DNA of 64,000 nt from Amycolatopsis rifamycinica. GTDB lineage: Bacteria > Actinomycetota > Actinomycetes > Mycobacteriales > Pseudonocardiaceae. Below the pieces are notes generated by a model. It made no database searches and was not told where the DNA came from. It saw only the letters and a program-made list of their open reading frames with translations. Every line of letters begins with the position of its first letter. Positions within the stretch are counted from its first letter, which is position 1. The translations under genes and the position numbers were made by a program. The DNA is taken from the NCBI RefSeq assembly GCF_000695625.1, contig NZ_JMQI01000062.1:1-64000 (forward strand), written 5' to 3'. Below are positions 50,783-59,118 of the stretch, one piece after another.

Positions 50783-50825
50783 AGAAGTCTAAGCGTTTGA
50801 CATCTAATGGTTAGACTTCTAACGT
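50783..50825. promoter_or_regulatory. MarR operator overlapping two divergent promoters
   Basis: AGAAGTCTAA (50783-50792) and TTAGACTTCT (50811-50820) form a perfect 10-bp-arm dyad with 18 bp between, and TCTAA-N3-TTAGA (50803-50815) is nested inside. The plus-strand promoter TTGACA (50797-50802)-N17-TAACGT (50820-50825) lies within it. The left arm also provides TTAGAC as the -35 box of marR, 16 bp before TAGAGT. Confidence 0.82.
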
Positions 50826-50853
50826 TTCTGGCATCGAACGGAAGGGGAACGCG

Positions 50854-51300
50854 ATGAGCACCGAAGAGCAGGTCCGCGAGTTCGGCCGGGTGTGGGCGGC
50901 GGCGGAGGAGCGCGGCGACACCGAGACCTTGGCGGGACTGGCCGCGGACGGGTTCCGCCTGGTCGGGCCGCTGGGGTTCGTGCTGGACCGCGACCAGTGG
51001 CTGGCGCGCTACGCCGGCGGCGGGCTGGTCACCGAGAAGCTGGACTGGACCGAGGTGGAGGTCCGCGACTTCGGTGGCACGGCGATCGCGATCGGCGTGC
51101 ACGAGCAGGTCGCGACCCACCGGGGCAACCCGGTGAACGGCCGGTTCCGCGCCACCCACGTCCTGGTGCGCGACGAGCGCCGGTGGCGGCTGGCCGGGAT
51201 GCATCTGAGCCCGATCGTTGCGCCGTTCGTCCCGGGTGGCGGTCGGGGGGCCCTGCGAGGAGATCGAGAAGGCGATCAGCGCCCGGCCGGCGCCGGGTGA
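50854..51300 (+). CDS. NTF2-like protein (DUF4440/SnoaL type)
   Basis: This 148-residue protein has a cone-shaped NTF2 fold: EFGRVWAAAEERGDTETLAGL, FRLVGPLGFVLDRDQWLARY, and the strands FRATHVLVRDERRWRLAGMHL. Such proteins are small enzymes or ligand binders. The last 25 residues (GGGRGALRGDREG and on) look unlike the family and may be an extension after a lost stop. An AAGGGG ribosome site precedes the ATG. Its promoter is embedded in the MarR operator, so it is the probable MarR target. Confidence 0.85.
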   Translation: MSTEEQVREFGRVWAAAEERGDTETLAGLAADGFRLVGPLGFVLDRDQWLARYAGGGLVTEKLDWTEVEVRDFGGTAIAIGVHEQVATHRGNPVNGRFRATHVLVRDERRWRLAGMHLSPIVAPFVPGGGRGALRGDREGDQRPAGAG

Positions 51301-51660
51301 GCCGGCGAAGTCGTTCGCGGGGTGGGGCATCGAGCACGCGGTGGTGATCACGGCCGGTTCGTGGTCGCCGGCGGGGGCGTGGACGCGGGGGTGGGCGGCG
51401 GCGCTGATCGCCCGGGTCCGGACGTCACGCGGGTGATCGCGGGTGGCGGCCGGGGGAGCGGGGGTGCGAAATCGTTTTCTCCGCGCATTTATTCGCGGGC
51501 CGCCGGAATGGTGTTTACGAAAATTGTCGAAAGGTGAGCATTGTCGGTTGGTGGGACGAGTGTGCAGCGTTGCTCCGTTCAGCGGGGTTTGCTTCCATGA
51601 TCCTTTCGCTACCATGGTCCGGCCCCCGTCCCCAATTTGAATGTATTGGGAAGGATTCCG
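51301..51660. other. Gene-free stretch before the DUF4360 gene
   Basis: I see no gene that I can support. The second half is AT-richer than its surroundings. It holds a small hairpin, CCGCG-N8-CGCGG (51481-51498), and a possible promoter (TTTGCT at 51588-51593, 16 bp, TACCAT at 51610-51615) for the downstream secreted protein. Confidence 0.5.
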
Positions 51661-52290
51661 ATGCTGTCTGCGGTCGTTGCTGCCGTAATGGCGCTGTCCT
51701 CAGTGGTCACCCCGCATTCGTGGAGCACTCCTCCGCCGCCTGACAAAATCGTCATCGACGTCGTGAACGCGATTGGCTCCGGCTGCCCGCTCGGCACGTC
51801 CGCGGTCGCGGTTTCGCAGGACAACACCGCGTTCACCGTGACCTACAGTGCCTACACCGCCTTGGTCGGGGTGGGTGCCGGGCCGCTGGACGCCAGGAAG
51901 AACTGCCAGATCGGCCTGCGGGTGCACGTGCCGCAGGGGTTCACCTACGGAATCGCGCAGGCCGACTACCGCGGGTTCGCGCACCTGGAAAAGGGCGCGA
52001 CCGGCCTGGAAAGAGCGAACTACTATTTCCAGGGCAATTCTCCGACTGCGTACATCCAGCATCCGCTGACCGGGCCTTTCGAGGAGGACTGGCATTTCAC
52101 CGATTCGACGGAGGTGGGCGCGATCGCGTTCAAGCCGTGCGGTGAGGAGCGCAACCTGAACATCAACACGGAATTGCGGGCCGCGGCCGGGACGTCGGAT
52201 CCGAAGAAGACGACGAGCTACGTCACGATGGACTCGACCGACGGCAGCATCACCACGACGTACCACTTCGCGTGGCTGACCTGTCCCTGA
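51661..52290 (+). CDS. Secreted DUF4360 protein
   Basis: This 209-residue protein begins with a signal peptide (about residues 1-22). The mature part matches DUF4360: IGSGCPLGTSAVAVSQDN, TVTYSAYTALVG, ARKNCQIGLRVHVPQGFTY and QADYRGFAHLEKGATG, plus three more cysteines/prolines near the end. Conserved cysteines suggest disulfide bonds. The function is unknown; the family is widespread in actinomycetes and fungi. The ATG at 51661 has GGAAGGA just upstream; an in-frame TTG at 51637 is less likely. A strong terminator follows. Confidence 0.88.
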   Translation: MLSAVVAAVMALSSVVTPHSWSTPPPPDKIVIDVVNAIGSGCPLGTSAVAVSQDNTAFTVTYSAYTALVGVGAGPLDARKNCQIGLRVHVPQGFTYGIAQADYRGFAHLEKGATGLERANYYFQGNSPTAYIQHPLTGPFEEDWHFTDSTEVGAIAFKPCGEERNLNINTELRAAAGTSDPKKTTSYVTMDSTDGSITTTYHFAWLTCP

Positions 52291-52317
52291 CCGGCTCCGG
52301 GTGACCGGAGGTCCAGA

Positions 52318-52348
52318 GGGGCGGCGCGGCCGACAGCCGCGCCGCCCC
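52318..52348. terminator. Bidirectional terminator between DUF4360 and FUSC genes
   Basis: A perfect 13-bp GC-rich stem (52318-52330 with 52336-52348) and a 5-nt loop lie in the 66-bp convergent gap. Confidence 0.82.
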
Positions 52349-52356
52349 GGACCCGG

Positions 52357-54453
52357 TCAGGGGTTCGCCGGGACCCGGGGATCGGTGGCTTCGACGCCGA
52401 AGACGCGGCCGAGGGCGACGAGGGCCTCGTCGAGGTGGCTGAGGCTGGAGAGGACGGCCCGGGTTTCGGCCGCTTCGACGCGGTCGGAGACGGGGGTGCC
52501 GTCGTCGCGCACGAGCGTGCCGGGTGTGGGGCCACCCGGGGCGTCGAGGGCGTCGAGTGCGGTGCGGAGGACGTCGATGTTGGTCAGCAGCCGTCCGGTG
52601 AACTGCCGGAGCCGGTCGGCGTCGGTGCCGGTGAGCTGGCCGGGCTGGGCGCGGGCGGCGACGTGGCGGGCGCGGAAGGCGATGGTTTCCAGGGTGGTGA
52701 GCACGTGCCAGCCGTAGTCGCGGCGGGCGCTGCGGAGGTTGACCGGGTGGGTCAGCGGTTCGATGGTGGTGCGGACCTGTTCGACGCCGCGGTCGAGGTC
52801 GCGGGAGAGTTCGATGATGTTGACGTTCTCCTCGCCGGCGAGCAGGCCGCGGGTGTGCTCGAGGAACTCTTCGAGGTCGTCGAGCACCGCGGCGATGTCG
52901 TCGAGCATGACCGAGCGGGTGCGGACCGGGACGATGACGACCGCGGCGAGGATGCCGGCGGCGGCGCCGACCGCGGTCTCGGCGACGCGGATCCAGAGCA
53001 CTTCGAGGCTGAACGTGCCGAGCAGGCTGTAGAGCAGGCCGAGCATGCTCGTGACGAAGAAGGCCATCGCGACCTGGGAGACGCGTGCGGTGTAGACCAT
53101 CCCGAACACGCACACGAGGATGAGGCCGAGGGTGGCCGGGGTGTTGCCGCCGACTCCCAGGGCGAGCAGGACGCCGCCGACGATGCCGATCAGGGTGCCG
53201 CCGAGGCGGCGGACGCCCTTGACGAAGGTGGCGCCGGCGCTGGAGGCGCCGATGAACACGACGAAGACGGTGAGCACGGCCCAGTACCAGCGCTGGTGGG
53301 AGACGAGTTCGCCGCCGAGCACGGCGAGCCCCCCGCCGACGACGGCCTGGATGGCGCTGCGGGTGCGGTTGTCGTAGGCGAACTTCGGCGCCGGCTCGTC
53401 GTCGGTGTCGCTGTCGAGCGGGTCCGGGGTGGCCGCCGGGGCGGCGGCGCGCTGGGCGCGGTCGTCGGCCAGGGCCAGTTCGGCCAGTGCTTTGCGGACG
53501 CCGTCGCCGGGGGCGGCGTGTTCGTCGATCCGGCTGCCTTCGACGAGCATCCGGCTGTATTCGCCGGTTTCGCTGATCAGGGGCAGTTCCCGCGGGTCGC
53601 GTTCCATCAGGGCGCGGAAGCGGGCGAGCCGGGCGATGAGGTCGTCGCGGACCTCGGCGGTGAGCTCGTCGGAGCAGGTGCGCTGGACCGTGATGGCGAG
53701 CCAGCCGACGGCGAGCTCGACTTCGATGGCGCGGCGGCGCAGCCGGTCGGCGGCGCGGGCGTCGACGACGTCGGGGGCGGCGTCTTCGATGAGCAGCACG
53801 CATTCGTGCAGCCGGGACAGCGCTGAACGCAGCTGCTTGCGGGTGCGTTCGCTGCCGTTGACCGCGAGGTAGGCCTCGGTGGCGCGGACGACGGCGCCGA
53901 GGCGGGCCCGGAAGGCCCGGCGCACGCGCAGGAACTCGGCCTCGGCGTGGTGCCGCATCAGGACGAACCGGACGACGGCGTTGGCGAGGACGCCGACGCC
54001 GAGCGCCATCAGCAGCTGCGGGACCTGCTTGACGTGGGCCTGCAGGAACATCGGGAAGAAGAACAGGAAGAAGGCGATCGAGCCGAGCGCGGTGCCGCGC
54101 GGGCCGAAGCGCTGGGCGTAGACGGCGACGAAGATCAGCAGGACGAACACGATGCTGTCCATCGGCGGCAGCGCCGAGCCGAGGCTGGCGACGGTGATCG
54201 ACGTAGCGCCGGTGAGGAAGGCCAGTACCAGCGTGACGGCCTGGCCGCCCGGGGTGGGGTCGTTGACGGTGAACGCCGTCATCATCGCGGCGATGGCGCC
54301 GACGAGGGTGACGGTCAGGGGGACGTGCGCGGGCAGCAGCGCGGCCACGGCGAGGACGATGCCGAGCACGGCGGAGCCGGCCAGGCGCAGCCGGACCAGG
54401 CCGGGGTCGGCCGCCACGAGCCGGTCGAGAGCGGCGGTGCGGAGGTGGTTCAT
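52357..54453 (-). CDS. FUSC family membrane protein (YccS/aromatic acid exporter-like)
   Basis: This 698-residue protein has two sets of membrane helices (about 25-170 and 385-520) flanking a long charged cytoplasmic region, and a C-terminal helical domain. This is the duplicated layout of FUSC/YccS-type proteins linked to export of aromatic acids. The second half reads GGTLIGIVGGVLLALGVG and FVTSMLGLLYSLLGTF. Its ATG at 54453 overlaps the stop of the GH92 gene (ATGA), so it is translationally coupled to that mannosidase, which is an unusual pairing. Confidence 0.88.
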   Translation of the reverse strand: MNHLRTAALDRLVAADPGLVRLRLAGSAVLGIVLAVAALLPAHVPLTVTLVGAIAAMMTAFTVNDPTPGGQAVTLVLAFLTGATSITVASLGSALPPMDSIVFVLLIFVAVYAQRFGPRGTALGSIAFFLFFFPMFLQAHVKQVPQLLMALGVGVLANAVVRFVLMRHHAEAEFLRVRRAFRARLGAVVRATEAYLAVNGSERTRKQLRSALSRLHECVLLIEDAAPDVVDARAADRLRRRAIEVELAVGWLAITVQRTCSDELTAEVRDDLIARLARFRALMERDPRELPLISETGEYSRMLVEGSRIDEHAAPGDGVRKALAELALADDRAQRAAAPAATPDPLDSDTDDEPAPKFAYDNRTRSAIQAVVGGGLAVLGGELVSHQRWYWAVLTVFVVFIGASSAGATFVKGVRRLGGTLIGIVGGVLLALGVGGNTPATLGLILVCVFGMVYTARVSQVAMAFFVTSMLGLLYSLLGTFSLEVLWIRVAETAVGAAAGILAAVVIVPVRTRSVMLDDIAAVLDDLEEFLEHTRGLLAGEENVNIIELSRDLDRGVEQVRTTIEPLTHPVNLRSARRDYGWHVLTTLETIAFRARHVAARAQPGQLTGTDADRLRQFTGRLLTNIDVLRTALDALDAPGGPTPGTLVRDDGTPVSDRVEAAETRAVLSSLSHLDEALVALGRVFGVEATDPRVPANP

Positions 54454-57400
54454 CGGGCGAGGAGCTCCCACTGGGCGAGGGTGGCGCGGCGGCCGTGGGT
54501 GGCGGTGATCCGCAGCCGGTAGCGGGCGTGCGCGGCCGGGGTGGCCAGGACGAACGGGCGGGTCTGGTGGCGCCAGCGGAACAGTTCGCCGTCGCGTTCG
54601 TCGAGGGTGGTCCAGTGTTCGCCGTCGTCGGAGCCTTCCAGGACCCACGCGCTCGGGTCGCCGCGGCGGGCGCCGGAGGTCAGCGTGTACATGGTGACTT
54701 CGCGGGGTTCGCCGGTGACGGTGAACTCGATCGCCGGGGTGGCGCCGCGGAAGGTGACCTGGGTGCGGGTGGTGTCGTCGAACAGGGCGCCGACGCGGGT
54801 GCCGTCGGAGCTGGTCGCGGTGCCGGTCAGGTCGGTGACGGGGGCCGGGTGCTCGGCGGGCGGTGGCGGGGCGCCCCAGTCCGCCGGTTCGGTCGTCAGG
54901 TCGAAGACCAGCTCGGCGCCGGCGGCGAGGGTGGCGTGGGCGATCGACGTGGCGTCGTGCGGTTCGCCGTTCACCGTGAGCCCGCGGACGTAGACGGTCT
55001 CCTCGGTGTTGCCGGGCGCGTGGACGACGAGCTTGCGGCCCCCGCCCAGGTGGACGGTCGCCTTCTCGAACAGTGGCGAGCCGATGGCGTAGCGCGGGCT
55101 GCCGACGGCCAGCGGGTAGAAGCCGAGCGCGCTGAAGACGTACCAGGCGGACATTTCGCCGTTGTCCTCGTCGCCGGGGTAGCCCTGGCCGATCTCGCTG
55201 CCCAGGTAGAGCCGCCGCAGCACTTCCCGCACGACGGCTTGGGTCTTCGCGGGCGCGCCGGCGTGGTGGTAGACGTAGGGGATGTGGTGGGACGGCTGGT
55301 TGGAGTGGCCGTACTGGCCCATCCGGACGTCGCGGGCCTCGGTCATCTCGTGGATCAGGCCGCCGTAGGCGCCGGGGCGGCGGCCGGTCTCCGGGGTGGC
55401 GAAGAACGTGTCCAGTTTGGCTTCGAGGCCCGCGGTGCCGCCGTGGAGGGCGGCGAGGCCCGGGCCGTCGTGCGGGGCGGTGAAGGCGGTGTTCCAGGCG
55501 TTGGTCTCGACGAAGTCGCCGCCCCACGCGGCCGGGTCGTAGCCCTCCGGGGCGAACTTGCGGCGCCCGTCGCGGTGGCGGCCCTGGAAGAAGCCGATCG
55601 CCGGGTCGAAGTGGTGGACGTAGTGCTTCGCGCGCTCGTGGAAGTAGGCGGCGTAGTCGGCGTACATCCGGGCCCGCGGGCCGTCGCTCTCCCGGGACAG
55701 CGCCTCGGAAAGGTTGGCCAGGCCGAAGTCGTTGATGCACCCTTCCAGTGCCCAGGACAGTCCTTCGTGGACCGAGACCGGGGTGAAGTGGAGGAAGATC
55801 GACTCTTCGAGGCCTTTGCGGCCGACCGCGCGGCACGGCGGGGTGACGGTGGCGTTCTTCAGCCCGGCGTCGTAGGCGGCTTCGACGTCGAAGTCGCGGA
55901 CGCCCTTGAGGTAGGCGTCGGCGAAGGCGACGTCGGAGCTGGTGCCGGTCATCAGGTCCGCGTAGCCGGGTGAGGACCAGCGGGAGATCCAGCCGCCTTC
56001 GCGGTACTGCTGGACGAAGCCGTCGATCATCCGGCCGCAGCGCTGGGGGGTGAGCAGCGCGTAGGCGGGCCAGGTGGTGCGGTAGGTGTCCCAGAAGCCG
56101 TTGTTGACGTACAGCTCGCCGTCGACGACCTTCGCGCCGGTGCGCTTGCGGGTGCTCGGCCACCACCGGCGCACGACCGGGCTGGCGTGGCGGATTCCCT
56201 TCGGCGTGTTCTCGTGGGCGACGTTCGGGTAGAGGAACAGCCGGTAGAGGTTGGAGTACAGCGTGGTCCGCTGGTCGTCGGTGGCGCCTTCGACCTCGAC
56301 GCGGCCGAGTTCGGCCTGCCACAGCCGCCGGGCCTCGTCGCGGATCTGCTCGAACGTCGTGCCGGCCGGGATTTCCAGCTCCAGGTTGCGCTGGGCCTGG
56401 GCGAGGCTGATCAGTGACGTCGCGATCCGCAGCGTGACTTCGGGGCCGTCGAACTCGAAGTACCCCGCCACCCGCCGCCAGGGCCGGCGGCGCACCTTGG
56501 CGCCGGTGGTGGCCGGGGCGTCGGTCACGGCGTAGACGAACATCCGGCGGGCCCCGGCCGACAGGCGGCTGCGCACCCAGGTGTGCCCGGTGACGACGCC
56601 GGTGTCGGGGTTCAGGCGCAGCCCGCCGCGGTTGCCGACGTTGTCGAACAGCAGCCAGCCGTGCTTGTCGGGGAAGGTGAACCGCATGATCGCCGCGTGC
56701 GAGGCCGGCGCGAGCTCGGCGGTCATCCCGTTGGCGAACCGGACGCGGTAGTGGTGCGGCGAGTCGGTTTCGTCGTCGTGGGAGAAGGCCAGGGCGCGGT
56801 TGCGGCGGTCGGGCTCGACCGGGCCGGTGCCGGGCATGACGTGGAAGGTGTGCCGGTCGCCCATCCACGGGCTCGGCTGGTGCGACAGCGCGAACGCCTG
56901 CAGCGCGGGCCGGTTCCGCTCGTCGTTGTGCCGGTGGTAGGAGTAGAGCCAGTTGGTGACTCCGGCGTCGGTGACCGGGGTCCAGAAGTTGAACCCGTGC
57001 GGCACCGCCGTCGCCGGGAAGTTGTTGCCGCGGGAGAACTCGCCGCTGGAGTGGGTGCCGCGGGTGGTGCGGACCCAGTCGACGGGATCGCGGGGCAGCT
57101 GGGGGCGTTCGGCGATCCGCACGTCGTCGAGCCAGCCGGTGACGTCCTCGTCCGGGGACGCGGTCCGCAGCACGATCCGGCTGATCCGGCGCCCGGCGAA
57201 CGCCCCCAGCGGGCGGCGCACGAGGTTCCACTGGTCGACCCACAGGGTCTTGTCGTCCACCGGGTCGAACCCGGCGGAGGTCCCGTCGGCGAACTCGACG
57301 TCGAGGCTGACGCGGGTGGCGTGGTAGGCGGGGATGTCGCCGTCGGCCACCGGGAAGACCACATAGGACAGCTCGGTGCGCCCGGTGACGGGTGCGTCGA

Positions 57401-57575
57401 GTTCGAACAGGACGGCGCGGGGCCGGGCGGTGTAGCGCAGGGCACGCGTGCCGGTGAAGCCGGCGCCGGTCTTGGCCGTGGGGGAGCGGTCCGGGCCGCC
57501 GCTGACGTGCAGGCCGGGGTCCGCCGGCTGCGGGTCACCGGTTTCGAAGGACGAGAAGAACACGGCGTCGGACAT
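54450..57575 (-). CDS. GH92 family alpha-mannosidase, no signal peptide
   Basis: This 1041-residue GH92 enzyme is expected to hydrolyse alpha-1,2-linked mannose (exo, calcium-dependent). An N-terminal beta-domain is followed by the catalytic region with MTGTSSDVAFADAYLKG, WALEGCINDFGLA and DEDNGEMSAWYVFSALGFYP, all conserved family blocks. The last 135 residues form a discoidin-like domain (TSSDGTRVGALFDDTTRTQV). Unlike most relatives it lacks a signal peptide at the proposed ATG (57575), so it may act inside the cell or be exported in another way. It is coupled to an FUSC membrane protein gene. Confidence 0.92.
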   Translation of the reverse strand: MSDAVFFSSFETGDPQPADPGLHVSGGPDRSPTAKTGAGFTGTRALRYTARPRAVLFELDAPVTGRTELSYVVFPVADGDIPAYHATRVSLDVEFADGTSAGFDPVDDKTLWVDQWNLVRRPLGAFAGRRISRIVLRTASPDEDVTGWLDDVRIAERPQLPRDPVDWVRTTRGTHSSGEFSRGNNFPATAVPHGFNFWTPVTDAGVTNWLYSYHRHNDERNRPALQAFALSHQPSPWMGDRHTFHVMPGTGPVEPDRRNRALAFSHDDETDSPHHYRVRFANGMTAELAPASHAAIMRFTFPDKHGWLLFDNVGNRGGLRLNPDTGVVTGHTWVRSRLSAGARRMFVYAVTDAPATTGAKVRRRPWRRVAGYFEFDGPEVTLRIATSLISLAQAQRNLELEIPAGTTFEQIRDEARRLWQAELGRVEVEGATDDQRTTLYSNLYRLFLYPNVAHENTPKGIRHASPVVRRWWPSTRKRTGAKVVDGELYVNNGFWDTYRTTWPAYALLTPQRCGRMIDGFVQQYREGGWISRWSSPGYADLMTGTSSDVAFADAYLKGVRDFDVEAAYDAGLKNATVTPPCRAVGRKGLEESIFLHFTPVSVHEGLSWALEGCINDFGLANLSEALSRESDGPRARMYADYAAYFHERAKHYVHHFDPAIGFFQGRHRDGRRKFAPEGYDPAAWGGDFVETNAWNTAFTAPHDGPGLAALHGGTAGLEAKLDTFFATPETGRRPGAYGGLIHEMTEARDVRMGQYGHSNQPSHHIPYVYHHAGAPAKTQAVVREVLRRLYLGSEIGQGYPGDEDNGEMSAWYVFSALGFYPLAVGSPRYAIGSPLFEKATVHLGGGRKLVVHAPGNTEETVYVRGLTVNGEPHDATSIAHATLAAGAELVFDLTTEPADWGAPPPPAEHPAPVTDLTGTATSSDGTRVGALFDDTTRTQVTFRGATPAIEFTVTGEPREVTMYTLTSGARRGDPSAWVLEGSDDGEHWTTLDERDGELFRWRHQTRPFVLATPAAHARYRLRITATHGRRATLAQWELLAR

Positions 57576-57615
57576 GCGCCCACCGTAACCGCCGCCGAAC
57601 GGCGCAGCGTGTTGA

Positions 57616-57649
57616 ACGCTGCTGCCCGCGCCGGGGCGGGCAGCAGCGT
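57616..57649 (-). terminator. Terminator of the RidA gene
   Basis: A perfect 14-bp stem (57616-57629 with 57636-57649) and a 6-nt loop lie 5 bp beyond the RidA stop on the minus strand. Confidence 0.82.
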
Positions 57650-57654
57650 CGGTG

Positions 57655-58056
57655 CTAGGCGACGGCGGTGCCTTCGAGCTCGACCAGCAGACCCGGGATC
57701 GCCAGCCTGCTCACCTCCAGCATCGTGGTGGCCGGGGCCACCCCGGCGGCGCCCAGCCGGGCCGCCAGCACGCCGTAGTGCGGGAACAGCCCGTCGACGT
57801 CGGTGGTGTAGACGTCGAGCCGGACGAGGTTCGCCAGGGACATCCCGGCCTCGGCGAGCACCGCTTCCAGGTTGTCCACGCTCAAGGCGAGCTGGGCGGC
57901 CATGTCACCCTCGTGCCGGGGCTTGCCCTCGGCGTCCGTCGACGTCTGCCCCGAGCAGTAGAGGGTGCGGGTCTGCCCCGAGACGAGCTCCCCCTGGTTG
58001 AAGCCCATTTCCAGCGACCACGTCACCGGGTTGACCGCCGTTCGTTCCAGTGCCAC
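57655..58056 (-). CDS. RidA family protein
   Basis: This 133-residue protein belongs to the RidA/YjgF/UK114 trimeric family, which removes reactive enamine/imine intermediates or acts on related small molecules. It has GELVSGQTRTLYCSGQTSTDAEG near the N terminus and VRLDVYTTDVD in the central strand region. The key arginine of true RidA (usually in a late xxRxxV block near the C terminus) is not clearly present, so it may be a Rid subfamily member with another role. It faces a WYL regulator across a strong dyad. Confidence 0.88.
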   Translation of the reverse strand: MALERTAVNPVTWSLEMGFNQGELVSGQTRTLYCSGQTSTDAEGKPRHEGDMAAQLALSVDNLEAVLAEAGMSLANLVRLDVYTTDVDGLFPHYGVLAARLGAAGVAPATTMLEVSRLAIPGLLVELEGTAVA

Positions 58057-58105
58057 TTCAGCTCCGTTCGTTGCGATTGCTGCGCCGGGGAGCTTTCCGG
58101 CGAAT

Positions 58106-58124
58106 CACGACATCCCCTGTCGTG
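58106..58124. promoter_or_regulatory. Operator in the RidA/WYL divergent gap
   Basis: CACGACA-N5-TGTCGTG is a perfect 7-bp-arm dyad at 58106-58124. It overlaps the -35 and spacer region of the WYL gene promoter, whose TACGGT -10 box is at 58132-58137. It is probably the WYL regulator binding site. Confidence 0.72.
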
Positions 58125-58143
58125 TATTCGCTACGGTCTCGAC

Positions 58144-59118
58144 GTGCGTGCCGACCGACTGGTCTCCCTGGTGCTGTTGCTGCGCCGGCGCGGCCGGCTG
58201 ACCGCGGAGGCGCTCGCCCGTGAGCTGGAGGTGTCGACCCGCACGGTGCTGCGCGACATCGACGCGCTGTCGGCGACGGGTGTGCCGGTCTACGCCGAAC
58301 GCGGCCGGCACGGCGGGTTCGCGCTGCTGCCCGGGTTCCGCACCGAGCTGACCGGGCTGAACCACGACGAAGCCCTGGCCTTGCTGACCACCGGACGCGC
58401 CTTCGGCCTCGGCCCGGCGCTGGCTTCGGCGATGCGCAAGGTGGCCGACGCCCTGCCGGACACCCCGCGCGACGCGGCCCGCCGCTTCCTCGTCGAGCCG
58501 GAGACCGACCTGCTCTCCCGCCGTCGTGTCGTCGAAGAGGTGGATCGCCCGACGATGCTCGAGGTCCGCCGCGCGGTTCTCCACGGTCGCCGGCTGCGCA
58601 TCCACTACGCGGCCACGGGCCAGGAACCGCGGTGGCGGACGGTCGACCCGATCGGCCTGGTCACCGTCCGCGACCGCGGCTATTTGCTGGCGACGAGGGC
58701 GGGCGCGGACCGGACGTACCGGCTGTCGCGGATCCTGGCCGCCGAGGCGCTCGACGAACCGGCCGAGCGGCCGGCCGAAGTCGACCTGGACCGTATCTGG
58801 CGGCAACGCTGCGCGCAGTTCCTGGCCGACGGGCATCTCGCGGTGCAGGTCCGGGTCCGCCCGGCCCGCCGCGACGACCTGCTGGGCACGGCGGTGGCGG
58901 TCCGCGCGGAGGAACCCGCGGACGACGGCTGGCTGCGGTTCGAGGTGACCTACCAGGACGCCTGGCACGCGGAGTGGGCGCTGTGGCAGCTGGGCCCGGA
59001 TGCGGAGGCTTTGGGGCCGGAGTCGCTGCGCACGGCCCTGCGGGAGCGGGCCACGATGATCGCCGACCGCTACGGCGCCCCGGGCGCGGGTCAGGTCGTC
59101 CGCGATGGCTTGAACTGA
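58144..59118 (+). CDS. WYL domain-containing HTH regulator (YafY/DeoR-like)
   Basis: This 324-residue regulator has an N-terminal HTH_11/DeoR-type winged helix (RLTAEALARELEVSTRTVLRDIDALSATGVPVY, residues 18-50). The WYL ligand-sensing domain is in the second half (RIHYAATGQEPRWRTVDPIGLV and RGYLLATR, near 160-190), followed by a WCX-like C-terminal region. It has no ribosome site, and TACGGT lies 6 nt before the GTG, so it is probably leaderless. The divergent RidA gene is the likely target. The 3' end overlaps the convergent membrane-protein gene by 28 bp. Confidence 0.92.
   Translation: MRADRLVSLVLLLRRRGRLTAEALARELEVSTRTVLRDIDALSATGVPVYAERGRHGGFALLPGFRTELTGLNHDEALALLTTGRAFGLGPALASAMRKVADALPDTPRDAARRFLVEPETDLLSRRRVVEEVDRPTMLEVRRAVLHGRRLRIHYAATGQEPRWRTVDPIGLVTVRDRGYLLATRAGADRTYRLSRILAAEALDEPAERPAEVDLDRIWRQRCAQFLADGHLAVQVRVRPARRDDLLGTAVAVRAEEPADDGWLRFEVTYQDAWHAEWALWQLGPDAEALGPESLRTALRERATMIADRYGAPGAGQVVRDGLN

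Noticed and set aside
51218..51436. Possible 72-codon gene after the NTF2-like gene
   Set aside because: It overlaps the NTF2-like gene in another frame and lacks a ribosome site and a known motif.
49009..51615. Minus-strand open frame of 868 codons across mdh, the repeat and the MarR gene
   Set aside because: It is low-complexity Pro/Arg/Ser text out of frame with two clear genes.
54454..57243. Upstream extension of the FUSC frame through the GH92 gene
   Set aside because: The extension is out of frame with GH92 and has shadow-like composition. The ATG at 54453, coupled to the GH92 stop, is the natural start.
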